A DNA stretch of 64,000 nucleotides from Flaccisagitta enflata (taxonomy: Eukaryota > Chaetognatha > Sagittoidea > Aphragmophora): the NCBI GenBank assembly GCA_965153355.1, contig OZ231126.1, forward strand, positions 26,660,001 to 26,724,000, in the 5' to 3' direction. The notes under the pieces are model-generated. The model was not told the DNA's origin and searched no databases. It saw only the letters and a program-made list of their open reading frames with translations. Below are positions 44,400 through 55,397 of this stretch, in pieces. The position numbers and the translations under genes are program-made. Position 1 is the stretch's first letter, and each line of letters starts with the position of its first letter.

Positions 44400-45285
44400 G
44401 CCAATTATCAGTTCAGTTATTTCCATATTGTAAACAAAACAAAAAAACAAAAAAATTCATCTCAAATTTTTTTGTTTATAGCACTTTTTAGGTAAAAAAA
44501 GCTTATTTCTAGCATTTTTTTTGTTAATAATTGTTTATGTAGCTTCAAAAATCCCCATGAATCCTGGAAATTTGTGGCAATAGTCTAAATATACACATTT
44601 CTACCTGTAACAACAAGTTTTTTTACATATTTATCAGATAAGAGCTTAAAAATAGGCTAAAAATAGCAAAATATTGCTTTTTTCAGCGTTATTAAGTTTT
44701 TTCATGTTATTGAAGCATAAAAACTAAAAAAAAATTCTAGAAATGTATAGTATTAGTCCAAGTATAAATGCTTATGCCCTGAATAACCAGTTATTCATGA
44801 TAGTTTTGGGTTTATAGCCCAAAAATAGCTTAAAAATAACAAAATTATGGCTTTTTATAGCATTTTTGAGCAAAAAACTGTTTATGCAGCTGTATTTATC
44901 CAGAAAAATCCTTGTAATGTGTAGTCATAGTTTGAGTAAAGATTTTTTTACCCAGAACAACCAGTTGTTGGGGATTTTTTAAAGTTTAAAGATCAAAATT
45001 GCAGAAAAAAACCATATTTTATCATTTTTAAGCTATTTTTAAGCTCTAATTTGTATGTTATCTCAAAAAACATGTTGTGAAGGGTTAAAATGTGTATATC
45101 TAAACTATTGCCTCACATTTTCAGTATTCATTAGAATTTTCAAAGCTGAAAAAAGATTTTATGCTTAAAAAATGTTAAAAATACCTTTTTTCTACCAAAA
45201 GAGTTATATAAATGAAAAAATTCAAGATAAATTTTTTTGTTTTTTTGTTCCTGATGACAAATGACACAGTGGCAAAAATGGTCTT
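44400..45285. mobile_element. Degenerate AT-rich foldback
   Basis: Arms pair around about 44830. GTGGCAATAGTCTAAATATA inverts to TATATCTAAACTATTGCCTC, and AGAGCTTAAAAATAGGCT to AGCTATTTTTAAGCTCT. The A-rich AACAAAAAAACAAAAAAATT (about 44440) inverts to the T-rich run at 45230. Identity is about 75-80% by eye, so it is old. End motifs are lost. Confidence 0.6.
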
Positions 45286-45439
45286 TTCATACCTCTTGGG
45301 GGCGTATCCAGAGAGGTGTGATAATCCAATACAATTAATTTTCATTTTTGGAAAAACTAGTCTATGTAGCTAGTGTTACAATATCGTTGCGGATGAATGG
45401 GCAAGGACTTTCAAATTCCCCCCCCCCCCTCATACACCT

Positions 45440-45500
45440 CTTCAACAATTGTTTTTCCACTTTCCGGACAAAGCCTCTCATAGATTCGCGACTAGAAACG
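45440..45500 (+). mobile_element. Short-element right-end fragment
   Basis: GGACAAAGCCTCTCATAGAT then TCGCGACTAGAAA. It parallels AAAGCCTCTTATAGATAGAG and CGCGACTAAAAA in the element at 60051. The left part is not identified. Confidence 0.45.
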
Positions 45501-45594
45501 TGCAAGTTTGAAAATAGAATGGAATGGATCAGGTAGTAGGTGAATGAGATGATTTTGATTTAACGGACAGACAATAGTAAGGACTGGAGCATGG

Positions 45595-47575
45595 ACGGTA
45601 TTTTACGGCAAAAAATGACACTGAATGATGACGGCTCCACTCAATATTTGGCAAAAGTATGTCCCAGAGCCAAACCATTAGTGTTTGACCCTTTGCCACC
45701 TATTACAGCTGCTTTAAAACATGAACGACCTAAAAAAGTGTGAAAATAGCCATTTTTACGGCATTTTACGGCAAAAAAATGACACTGAACGACAATGGCT
45801 TCACTCGATATTTGGTAAGAATTTGTCCCAGAGTCAAACTATTAGTGTTTGACCCTTTGCTACCTATTAGAGCTCTTTAAAACATTTACGATTTAAAAAA
45901 GTGTGAAAATAGCCATTTTTACGGCATTTTACGGCAAAAAATGACACTGAATGATGTGGCTCCCTCAATATTTGGCAAAGTATGTCCCAGAGCCAAACCA
46001 TTAGTGTTTTACCCTTGGCCGCCTATTACAGCTTGCTTTAAAACATGAACGACACAAACAAGTGTAATAGCCATTTTTACTTATGGCATTTTACGGCAAA
46101 AAATGACACTGAACGACAATGGCTTCACACAATTTTTGGTAAGAATTTGTTGCAGAGCCAAACTATTAGTGTTTGACCCTTTGCTACCTTTTAGAGCTGT
46201 TTTAAAACATTTACACGACTTAAAAAGGTGTGAAAATAGCCATTTTTACGGCATTTCATGACAAAAAATGACACTGATTGATGACGGCTCCACTCAATTT
46301 TTGGCAAGAGTATGTTCCAGAGCCAAATCATTAGTATTTGACCCTTTGATACCTGTGCACAGCTGTTTTAAAACATTTACAACTTAAAAAAGTGTGAAAA
46401 TATCCATTTTTATGGTATTTTACGGCAAAAAATGACACTGAATGATATTGGCTCCTCAATATTTAGCAAGAGTATGTTCCAGAGCCAAATCATTAGTATT
46501 TGACCCTTTGCCACCTATTACAGCTGTTTCAAAACATTTACGACTTAAAAAAGTGTGAAAATAGCCATTTTTATTCTGACATTTACGTAAAAAATGACAC
46601 TGAACGACAACGGCTTCACTCAATTTTGGTAAGAATTTGTTCAGAGCCAAACTATTAGTGTTTTGACCCTTTGCTACCTTTTAGAGCTGTTTTCCCAAAA
46701 CTATTTACGACTTAAACTAAAGAAGTGTGAAAATAGCCATTTTTACGGCATTTCACGACAAAATGACACTGAATGATAGCGGCTCCACTCAATTTTGGCA
46801 AGAGTATGTTCCAGAGCCAAATCATTAGTATTTGACCCTTTGCCACCTATTACAGCTGTTTTAAAACATTTACAACTTAAAAAAGTGTGAAAATAGCCAT
46901 TTTTACGGTATTTCATGACAAAAAATGACACCTGAATGATGTGTCCCTCAATTTTTGTAAGAGTATGTTCTAGAGCCAAACCATTAATGTTGACCTTTGC
47001 CACCTGTACAGCTGTTTTAAAACATTTACGACTTAAAAGAAGTGAAAAGAAAATAAGCCATTTCTGACATTTCTGACAAAAAATGACACTGAACGATGAC
47101 TTGGCTCCTCAATTTTTGTAGAGTATGTTCCAGAGCCAAACCATTAGTATTTGACCCTTTGCTACCTATTACAGCTGTTTTAAAACATTTACGACTTAAA
47201 AAGTGTGAAATAGCCATTTTATTCTGACAAAAAATGACACTGAATGATAGCGAGAATCCATTCAATTTTGGCAAGAGTATGTTCCAGAGCCAAACCATTA
47301 GTATTTGACCCTTTGCTACCTATTACAGCTGTTTTAAAACAATAACGACCTAGAAAAGTGTGAAAATAGCCATTTTTACGGCATTTTACGGCAAAAAATG
47401 ACGCTGAGTGATGACGGTTTCACTTGATCTTTGGTATGAGTATATCTCAGAGCCACACAGTTACTGTATGACCGTTTGCCAACCATAACAACTTTTTTTA
47501 AACATCATTAACCTGAAAAACTGGCAAAAATGCCACTATTACGGAATTTTACGGCATTTTACGGCACTGCGTCGT
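45595..47575. repeat. Satellite array, about 160-bp unit, about 12 copies
   Basis: Each unit carries CGGCAAAAAATGACACTGA, GTNCCAGAGCCAAACCATTA, GTGTTTGACCCTTTGC, CACCTATTACAGCTGTTTT and AGTGTGAAAATAGCCA. The phrase AAATGACACTGA recurs at about 160-bp steps. Units in the middle (46940-47260) have many small deletions. Minus-strand frames repeat with the unit and are not genes. Confidence 0.93.
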
Positions 47576-47890
47576 CAATTCTTTACCGAATGTGCTCTAT
47601 AACTTTTTTTGACTTCTATGCAATACATATGATTGGTTTAAGGCAAAAAATTGTGATATTTGTGACTTTTGCCAAATTGCTTAGGGGTGACATACATAAG
47701 ACACTGTGCAATAAAGACCGAAAAATGTAATTCAACAATTCAAGTAGAGTATATGAAAACTAATAAATATTTCCAAGGAGGAGTAAATTCACAATCTCTC
47801 TAAATTCGAGTAATCAGTAAGTGGAAGGGACTAGAAAAATTTTGGTAAATAAATTCATAAACTGAAGCCACAAATTCATAAATATCAATC
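47576..47890. other. Unassigned AT-rich spacer
   Basis: Nothing recognised between the satellite and the TC array. Confidence 0.4.
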
Positions 47891-48159
<269 letters not shown>

Positions 48160-48173
48160 TTGCAAACGTTAGT

Positions 48174-48542
48174 TCATTCTTTTCCCTTTGAAAGCGGTTG
48201 ACGAATGATGAGCTTCAATCTGTCAGTCATTTGTGCTGGAGTGAATTGAACGCCACCCTCGGAAAAGTTCCACAGTTTGCCGTCGACGAGCTTCTGTTCA
48301 AGGACTTTCCGTCGATATCCAATTTGAGTCTTGATGGCGTCAATGGTGAGGGCCTTCTTCCCGGTGAATTGTTCCAGTCCGTTGTCGATGTCTTGGTCGC
48401 ATTCCCAAACGCCGCCGAGCTTCTGTAACTTATTGCAGATTTTCAGTTTTTCCGCCGCCTTCTCCCGCTGTCGTCGCTCTTGTTCCGCGCGCTGACGCAT
48501 CAGATTCTCCCGTCGTGTCGCTGCGATCTGCTGCTGTCGCTC
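48174..48542 (-). CDS. C-terminal coding exon of an uncharacterised protein
   Basis: An open frame of 122 codons ending at a stop at 48174. It opens at a good splice acceptor on the minus strand (AATATAG before GAGCGACAG, boundary at 48542) in phase 0, so this looks like a last exon rather than an intact gene. The first 35 residues are a highly charged Arg/Gln/Glu helix (RQQQ, RRENLMRQRAEQERRQ), probably coiled coil. A globular part follows: CNKLQKLGGVWECDQDID, then KKALTIDAIKTQIGYRRK and LWNFSEGGVQFTPAQM. I do not recognise the family by name. Upstream exons would lie at higher coordinates, possibly beyond the gypsy-like element. A transposon origin cannot be excluded. Codon usage is GC-rich compared with flanks, which supports real coding. 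Confidence 0.6.
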   Translation of the reverse strand, partial: ERQQQIAATRRENLMRQRAEQERRQREKAAEKLKICNKLQKLGGVWECDQDIDNGLEQFTGKKALTIDAIKTQIGYRRKVLEQKLVDGKLWNFSEGGVQFTPAQMTDRLKLIIRQPLSKGKE

Positions 48543-48629
48543 CTATATTGTAATTCAGTAATTGAGTTGCAAGTGAGTGAATAGAGACACTAATTATGAA
48601 TGCTTTTCTACAAGTCATTTTATCCATCG

Positions 48630-49590
48630 GTCTGTACGTCCGTCAGTCACAAAAATGATTTTGAGCCATTGGAGGACGATTATTCTACAGTTGAACCCCG
48701 CAATAACAGAGAGTAAGAAACATAACAGACAATAAATCTTGGTTCCATTGTGTAATTAATTTTTTCAATGGCAAAAACACATGCTACAATAATGGACACA
48801 GTTTGTTGGTCCCCTGAAATCCGTTAGTAGTGAGAGAGAGAGAGAGAGCAGACCCAGATTATCCAGCTACCACCACAAAAAACAGGTACTTACAATTTAT
48901 TTCAGCTCCTCTCTACATAGGAAAATGAATATCAATGATTTGAGACGATGGGAGGAATCGAGTTTAGACGGAAACAAAAGGCCCGCGACTTATGCGCAAA
49001 ATGGGCGCAAAATCGACGTTTTGCGCAAAAAGGCGAGAGTGGAGATGGATGACTCGGATGGAAACAAAAGGCGCGCTTCAACGAAATTGGACAATTGAGG
49101 AATGGAGAAAAAAAAGGATCGGCGCGCGCTTCATAACAGACACATAGTGAGTGAGGGCAACATTATGAGCGTCAAAAATAGAAAAACCAGAATACAGTGG
49201 GAAACTGATATAACGAATCGCCGCGAATAAGAGACTCGCACACCTTAATATGTACGCCAAAGGTTCCAGTCATGAAAATTGTAGAGAGACCGAGACACTT
49301 AGACAGAAGGCAATTAACTGACATAGTCAGATAGAGTTTTTGTGAGACTGTACCCGCGTATAATGAATTATCGCAAATAAAAGAATTCTGTACATGACAT
49401 AACTCGATTAATCATTTCTTTACAGCAAAAGCAAGTTTTTATCATTTTTAAAATTTTAGTTTCCACCTTTTGTTTCATTTCTCTCGGGGGTTTGAGTGTT
49501 TAAAAATCTTTTAGAAAATTAAAGGTGGGTGGTCGCTGTTCCGTCTATTAAGGAATTTATATCTGCACACTTGTCTGTGAAATTACGTGC
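48630..49590. other. Unassigned
   Basis: Short (GA)n at 48833-48848 and a local duplication of GGAAACAAAAGGC (48970, 49060). No gene recognised. The segment just left of the ORF at 49594 has TTATATCTGCACACTTGTC, a weak TATA-like stretch. Confidence 0.4.
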
Positions 49591-49593
49591 AAA

Positions 49594-49971
49594 ATGAGTT
49601 ATAATGAGACCTATTGGAGTCATTCTCCCTCAGCGACCGAGAATGCAACAATGGAGCAGGCCCATGATAACCCTTGGTACCCTTGGTGGTTGGAAGAGGT
49701 GGTTGGTTGCGCCGCGGCCGCTGTCCTGTTAATCATTTGCATCGTCATAGGGATAAAAAATCCTGTCCTGGCTCGACGCCTGCTGAGCCATGGGCAAGAT
49801 TTTCTCTCAATGATGATGGAAAGGATAAGGAACAGAGGCCACAGGGCACCGCCACCACTTCCACCCCGCAATGGAATCCCGCGCAATTTCACAGATGATG
49901 AAATGATAGAGATGCGAGAATGCGGTCAAAATGGAGGATATGATGCGCCCGCAAGAAGTGTGTGGATATAA
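49594..49971 (+). CDS. Small single-pass membrane protein ORF, unknown
   Basis: 125 codons from ATG to a stop, with AATAAA about 100 bp downstream (50069). Residues 1-35 are polar with N-glycosylation sequons (NETY at 4, NATM at 17). Residues about 36-53 form one hydrophobic segment (VVGCAAAAVLLIICIVIGI). Residues 54-125 are a cytoplasm-like tail: a basic stretch after the membrane, a proline-rich APPPLPPRNG resembling an SH3 ligand, and an acidic DDEMIEM. There is no signal peptide, so a type III or reverse-anchor topology is likely. It is convergent with the gypsy-like element, whose last frame ends 150 bp away on the other strand. It could be an antisense ORF of that element or a host gene. 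I recognise no homologue. Confidence 0.5.
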   Translation: MSYNETYWSHSPSATENATMEQAHDNPWYPWWLEEVVGCAAAAVLLIICIVIGIKNPVLARRLLSHGQDFLSMMMERIRNRGHRAPPPLPPRNGIPRNFTDDEMIEMRECGQNGGYDAPARSVWI

Positions 49972-50123
49972 ATATAGGGGTAATTCAGTTTATGGTAAAA
50001 TGATCATGGTTATTCATTTTCTTTCTACTTTGTACTTCTTAAAAAAAATACAAAAACCAAAAAAAAAAAATAAAAATCATCTTTCCTATAAACTCAAAAT
50101 TGATCATCAAATGGAAAAATAGA

Positions 50124-50462
50124 CTAAACCCACAAATCAGAGATTCCAAAATCAACAAGTGAATCGAGACTATGATTGTTTTTTCCACTATGATGGATGA
50201 AAAGTTTTTCGACGGAATTCACCGAGGCATCATCATTCAATGCCCTGGCACGAGAACGCGTTAAAGCTGGCTCAATCTCTGGCTCACTCAGCTCTAAACT
50301 TACATTCATTGAGTCCACGAGTTTACGTAACTCATCTTCAGTGAGTTTAGTTTTGATCAACACGTCACCTGGGAGAATTTGATGCTCATCCGTCACGACA
50401 CTTCGAACCTTAAATGCATTTGTGGCGACTCGTTCTTCCACCACAAATCCGTCCACAACCAC
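50124..50462 (-). pseudogene. Gypsy-like polyprotein C-terminal tail
   Basis: 112 codons beginning VVDGFVVEERVATNAFKVRS with LPGDVLIKTK, the pattern of the small beta-rich domain that follows integrase cores. An acidic, Ser-rich tail ends at the stop at 50124. It is separated from the integrase core by about 330 bp with several frame changes (50463-50794). Confidence 0.65.
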
Positions 50463-50794
50463 TCTGTGGCCGTATTTCTAAGGCGTCCCGACGGGCCACA
50501 CAGAGCGTTTCTTTAAGACGCAATCACCGCCTTGAGGCGGCGCGTGTAGCCTCGTGGAGATCGCCCTTCTGTCGCCGGATGAACGCAGCTTTCACGCTGC
50601 TTTGGAGAGACGTTGCGCCGGCGGCATTATTGTAGCAGCGACGCAGTCGACGAGCGATTTGGAGACGCCGTCGAGACGCCGTCGGATGCAGAACGAAGAA
50701 ACGAAGTTGGAGGACGCACATAGAAGAGATCACGTGGGAAAGATTCATGGGGAGAGCGTCACATGAGATGCGTTATAGGTGAGCGTGGATTCCT

Positions 50795-51025
50795 CTAAAA
50801 GACGGGGAAAAGCGATTTTGGACACTCGGTACTGTATTTGACGATGAGACGAGAAATAGTGCCGATAGTTTTTTCAGCACGAGATTGTGATCTGCTGACG
50901 TACGCGTGTCCGTGTGAGATTGAAACATGATGCGAAATCAGAAATTGTTTTGCGCGTGAGTTTTCTTTCAGCAATCCGTTATCGCATTGTATTTTTGAAG
51001 GTAGTCCGGAGAAGTGGCGACGCAT
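50795..51025 (-). pseudogene. Gypsy-like integrase core, second half
   Basis: 76 codons. It contains the second catalytic Asp (CDNG, residue 15) and the catalytic Glu (SRAEKTIG, residue 51), with exactly 35 residues between them, the DD35E spacing of retroviral-type integrases. It overlaps the end of the main frame, which shifts out near 51000. The catalytic residues are therefore all present but in two frames. Confidence 0.8.
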
Positions 51026-53244
51026 ATCGAAAACAATCCAAGAATTTCGCGCCAGAGGTCAATATATCGCTGACGCGTGAACGCAAATCGAGACACCGCG
51101 TCAATTGCGACAAAGTATGACGGCGTTCGGCCGGAAGGGGTCTTGAAATTGTTCCACGGGCCACACACGTCCACTTCAACGGTCGATAAAGGCTCAGTCG
51201 CGATTTTGTTGCCATCGTCTTCCTTTCTACAGGTGGGATGATTGTTTAACACACATGCCGAACATGCACGGACGTAAGAATTGATCACCCGCCTCATGTT
51301 GAAAGCGTAGTACTGTCTTTTGAGAGAATCCATGGTCTTTCTTTGACCAATGTGACCGGATGATGATGGTGAGTCGAATGAATGAGTTTCGCCGACAAGC
51401 TTCAAAAATTCATTAGATCCCACCACAATGAGTGGGTCAACGATACCCAACGGATTTAACCAAAATCTGATTATTATGTTTTGGTCTGTTAGGCGGACAA
51501 GTGAACGATGTCTGAGGAAATCTTGCAACGGTGCCGGTAATAACAAAGCCTCAGCCTTGTTCGGAAGCGGCGTCGTTCCCATCAAAAAGTCTCGGCAACG
51601 ATCGAGAATATCGTCGCCGGCTTGAAGGCGACGCACGAAATCCAATCGACTTCCGGAAAAACGCGGCAGTTTGATACTGTCCATGACTTCATTATCCGGC
51701 GGCGAATCATCGTCCTCTTCCACTCTTCCAGCATTTAAATCGTCATCGTCGAGAGAGATGGCGCAAATCGACGTGTGGATCGCCGCGATGGCGCCGGCGA
51801 TGGGCGTCGCCACCGGCGGCGTCGCCGGAAGATCGTCGACGACAATGGTGTATTCGCCGTCGGGCCTAGAAGCATAATCATCCTCCTCCTCCTCCTCCTC
51901 CTCCTCTTCCAACGGTCCGTCGACGGCGTATGATAACGGCTGTCGGCGATGGCGATGAAAAAAGGCGATCATTTCATCGTGTTTCCGCTGGGAAAAGAGG
52001 GATTGCCAAGGCACCTTCTGTCCATGGGCGTTGTAGATCCTTTCCTTCAAAAATTTTGGGTAAGTGCCTGATGGTGCTGGGAGTGATTCTAAGCGTGAGA
52101 ATGGATCAGCAGCTTGCAATCTACTTTCAACAAAGACGATATTAGCCTGAAATTTCTGAATGTGTAGGATCTTACGGGCCAAGTCTTTGGGGACACCCTC
52201 AAGACTGGCCCAGTTAGCTACTGTAGAGCTATCAACGACCACCCAAAAAGCTTTTGCACTGAGCAGATGGCGAAATTTGCGAGTAGCTTCGTAAAGACTG
52301 ATTAACTCGAGCAGCCATATTGGAAAGTTAAGCCAAGAGTCCTTGATGACTGAAGAAAAACACCCTACCACATACAATCTTCTTTTTCCATCATTATCAG
52401 GAGCAGACGATGGAGGAAGCATATATTGCGTCAACAAACACGAGATTGAATTTGACGATGCATCTGTCCATAGCACGAACTGGTCTGAAGGGTCAGAAGA
52501 CTGAAGACGAATGACATTCACTTTCTTATCTTGCAGGTGAGTTATGGCCTTATCAAAAGCCTCCCTGTGTGGGTCAGTGGGCGTGAAACTTACCTTTAAT
52601 TTACACAAACGGCGCAATGGCGCTAAATGCTCAGAGAGCTTTGGCGCCACGCCATTAAAGTACTGCAGAAAGGCTAGGCGCGAGATACACTCATCTTTTG
52701 TGACTGGGAATTTAAGATCTGAAATTTTCACCTCTTTTTCCTTGGAAATTGACAACTGAGATTCACCAATTTGAAACCCTAAGACTCTAGTCGATTTCCT
52801 GACCATATCAGCCTTACTAGGTTTAAGGAGTATCCGATAGTAGGAACAGAGGGCAAAGAATTTGGGAAGATCTTCACAGAGATGCTGTTGAACATTCTCT
52901 GAACCAACAGAACAGTCATCAATGAACGGAAAGACACGCTCGTGAAAGCGCATGGCTTTGCTGATGAAATTTTGGACAATTGGTGGGCTGAGTTTTAGAA
53001 CTTTAGATAAGCGAATGTAACAATAGATCTTATTCATTGCATGAATGCCCAACAACTTAGAACTTTCCTTTGAGACCGGAAACTGGTGGAAGAAGGACGA
53101 ACAGTCGAAATTACTAAAGGTGGAGTAACCCATTTTTCCCACTTTTTCACGGTATTCATTGCAGTTTGGAAGCGGAAAGGATCTGTCAGCCAGACAAGCA
53201 TTCAATTGGCGCTGGTCTGCAGTTACCCTACTTTTTTCCACCAC
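50968..53244 (-). pseudogene. Gypsy-like reverse transcriptase, RNase H, integrase N-terminus
   Basis: The longest frame in the window, 758 codons. RT: motif A FDCSSFFHQF with Asp 47, catalytic box FIDD at 107-110, then LGFQIG. RNase H: WTDAS (Asp 261), LLELISLYEA (Glu about 313), VVVDSSTVANW (Asp 338), LQAADPFSR (Asp 380), so the four acidic residues are intact. Linker: a long insertion (about 390-560) with a 9-residue Glu run at 446-454. Integrase: zinc-binding His 621, His 631, Cys 661, Cys 664 and first catalytic Asp 692 (VDVCGP). It lacks the RT N-terminus, which sits in another frame at 53254-53472. The Met start is only the first in frame. Confidence 0.88.
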
Positions 53245-53253
53245 TGCAATGCG

Positions 53254-53472
53254 CTAACTGACGAATCTTTGCTCGACGACAAGATGCAAAGGACTTGCGT
53301 AGACGCCGGCGCTGCTGTCCAATTCGGCGATGACGACTGGATCGAGAAGCGTTTTAAGGTGAATTTTGATGTGACGAATTTTCTCATCCGAGAGACGCCT
53401 AAGTTTGTGTTTTTTAGGAGTCATGTCGGGCTTAAGCTTTATCTCGATTGGCTTCATGTTTATCCCCTTCAT
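53254..53472 (-). pseudogene. Gypsy-like RT N-terminal segment
   Basis: 72 codons with PIEIKLKPDMTPKKHKLRR and SAGVYASPLHLVVEQR. This is the usual approach to RT motif 1 (IxLKPxxxP..RR and SPxxLV). The frame ends 10 bp before the next frame picks up, so a frameshift separates it from the rest of RT. Confidence 0.8.
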
Positions 53473-53479
53473 TAATTGG

Positions 53480-54260
53480 GCAGGGACAGAAGAGTCAAAA
53501 ATGTGACGGAACTAAAATAGAAGATCTTTGAGTGGGTCCAAATGCTCTTGGGCCAAATCTTTGAAGTTGAATTCAGAAAAAGACTTTATCTTTCCAGGCG
53601 ACAATCATCTGCTTTTTCCTTTTCAGCCTCTAAAATATCATGGGGTCTTCAAGAATTTCCATTTCAACATCGGGTCCATTTTTGTCATCCAATTTCAAGT
53701 CAAAGTCTATACCATCCCAACGGCAACGGTCAAGAACATCATCACCCACCTTATTCTTCCCAACTATGAGTGGTAGGTTGGTTGGGATGGTTGGTAGGAG
53801 TGGCAGGTTGGTAGGGTTGGCTGATAGGAGTGGTAGGATGGTTGGGTAAGAAGGTAGGAGTGGTAAATTGGTTGGGCTGGTTGGTAGGAGTGGTAGGTTG
53901 GTGGGGTTGGTTGGTAGGAGTGGTAGGTTGGTTGGGTTGGTTGGTAGGAGTGGTAGGGTTATTTATATTTGAATATTCATCAGTGTCATTATTGCATACA
54001 TCATATGGGGATGTGATACCATATTTATATTTCATATCTTCACCAGACACCATCTCTCTCCTTTCTATTTCCTCCAACAACTCCCTCAAATCATAACACT
54101 CGGCATCATATTGCTGTGAATCATTTGAGTGGCGAACCATTTCACCTAAGATGGTCAACGTTGACATAGTAGTTTTGGGCCTTAGCCAGATTATTTGCAA
54201 CAGGACTAATAGCGGTGTCATGATTCATTTGAAGCTCTCCTTTTTCCCTACCATCTGGGA
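53480..54260 (-). pseudogene. Gypsy-like upstream region with a minisatellite inside
   Basis: Reading on the minus strand, 54221-53751 stays open: LTILGEMVRHSNDSQQYDAE, LEEIERREMVSGEDM, then Asn-Gln-Pro/Thr-Thr-Pro repeats made by a 15- to 30-bp repeat (53765-53960, GGTTGGTAGGAGTGGTA). After it, 53776-53550 reads VGKNKVGDDVLDRCRWDG and then DLAQEHLDPLKDLL with frame changes. Gag or protease identity is inferred only from position. Confidence 0.5.
53765..53960. repeat. Minisatellite (GGTTGGTAGGAGTGGTA)n
   Basis: About nine units of 15-30 bp within the retroelement. The minus-strand frame reads a Pro/Thr/Asn/Gln-rich repeat. Confidence 0.85.
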
Positions 54261-54720
54261 AGGAAAGAGATGGTATGTATGTTCATGACTAAACTTGCAT
54301 AGAATGCTTACGATTCTAGGTCTTCTATGACTTAGTCTCCCAATGAAATGTCAAACTACCATAAGTTGATCTTTTGCTCATGAATCATGATTCAATCTTT
54401 TGCTCATGATTTTAGTCACTTATTATGAGAGGGTGTATTGGTAGGTCCATTTTAAGGTCCACTAAAAGGTAACCCAAATTTCTGGCTGACATGAAACTGA
54501 ACAAAAAAATTTTATGCCCATCTGTATAGCTGCTTCAGCCAGTCACACTTGTTTTTCATTCATTCTACTATTAATTTTCTTGATACGAGGTCCATTTGTA
54601 TGAACATAGCACTGTTTTCATAGGTGTTGATTCTTCGGTCAGTGTGTTGACAGATCCAATATTTATCACTGTGCATATGATCTTGTTTAATGTTTTTTAT
54701 CAAGTGATGATCAAATCTAA
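54261..54720. other. Unassigned; searched for a 5' LTR
   Basis: Short direct repeat CTTTTGCTCATGA (two copies, about 54370-54410). No match to the other side of the retroelement was seen by eye. Confidence 0.4.
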
Positions 54721-54870
54721 CAAGGCCGGATACACAGCTACCCTAGTTGCATGCGGATGGGCAGGAGCAGTGCTGAAGAAGGTCACTAGGGCATCTGGGC
54801 AGGAACCATATGCTAACAGGTCGCCCAAGGGCAATATGTGGTCAGCGATACCCGTTGCCCTGCTTTGAGT
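54721..54870 (+). mobile_element. Subfamily C short element, copy C3, right end lost
   Basis: CAAGGCCGGATACACAGCTA, GCATGCGGATGGGCAGGAGC, AGGGCATCTGGGCAGGAACC, about 85% like C1. After about 54820 it changes to GGTCAGCGATACCCGTTGCC, the inverse tail sequence of D-type elements, so the copy is chimeric. Confidence 0.65.
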
Positions 54871-54899
54871 GACTTAACTGGGTGCTTTCTTGGTTGGCC

Positions 54900-55307
54900 C
54901 TGTGATGGTGGTGGTGGTGAGGGTGGTGGTGGTTATGATGTTGGTGGTGGTGGGGTGGTGGTGAGTGGTGGTGGTGGTGGTGGTGTGGGTGGTGTCAGTG
55001 GTGGTGGTGGTGGTGGTGGTGGTGGTGGTGGTGGTGGTGGTGGTGGTGGTGGTGGTGGCAGTGTAAATGGTGGTGATGGTGCTGTGGGGGTTATATAGGT
55101 GGTAATGGTAGGTGGTGTTATACATGGTACTGTGAGGTGGTGACGTGTGTGTCTGCAGGGTGTGCCGAATTACTTTCCTCTTTCATTCATTCTCCGCCTT
55201 TTTACCTGCTGAGGGCTGTCTCTGTGTGAGAGTGTCTCGTTGCTATGTGTGTGTATCGTCGCTCTGAGTGTGTGTGTGTGTGTGTGTGTGTGTGTCTGTG
55301 TGTGTAA

Positions 55308-55394
<87 letters not shown>
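54900..55394. repeat. (GGT)n and (GT)n arrays of copy 2
   Basis: GGT at 54900-55085 and GT at 55268-55394, with single-copy spacer TCTCCGCCTTTTTACCTGCT between. Orthologous to 12838-13428 but shorter. Confidence 0.93.

Positions 55395-55397
<3 letters not shown>

Larger units (their letters stand above)
50124..54260 (-). mobile_element. Ty3/gypsy-like LTR retroelement, decayed
   Basis: On the minus strand, in order: a gag-like or N-terminal region (54260-53750, frameshifted, with a repeat), a protease-end/RT-linker region (53776-53480), reverse transcriptase, RNase H, integrase and a C-terminal tail. The RT-RNaseH-integrase order and the zinc-binding HHCC integrase are those of the gypsy class. 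At least four frameshifts or stops separate the parts, so it is not functional. I could not find long terminal repeats on either side. Confidence 0.85.

Noticed and set aside
46456-47298. Repeated minus-strand frames in the 160-bp satellite
   Set aside because: The frames repeat with the satellite unit and are disrupted by its indels.
49500-54700. Long terminal repeats of the gypsy-like element
   Set aside because: I compared both flanks by eye and found no matching direct repeats; a computed self-alignment would be decisive.
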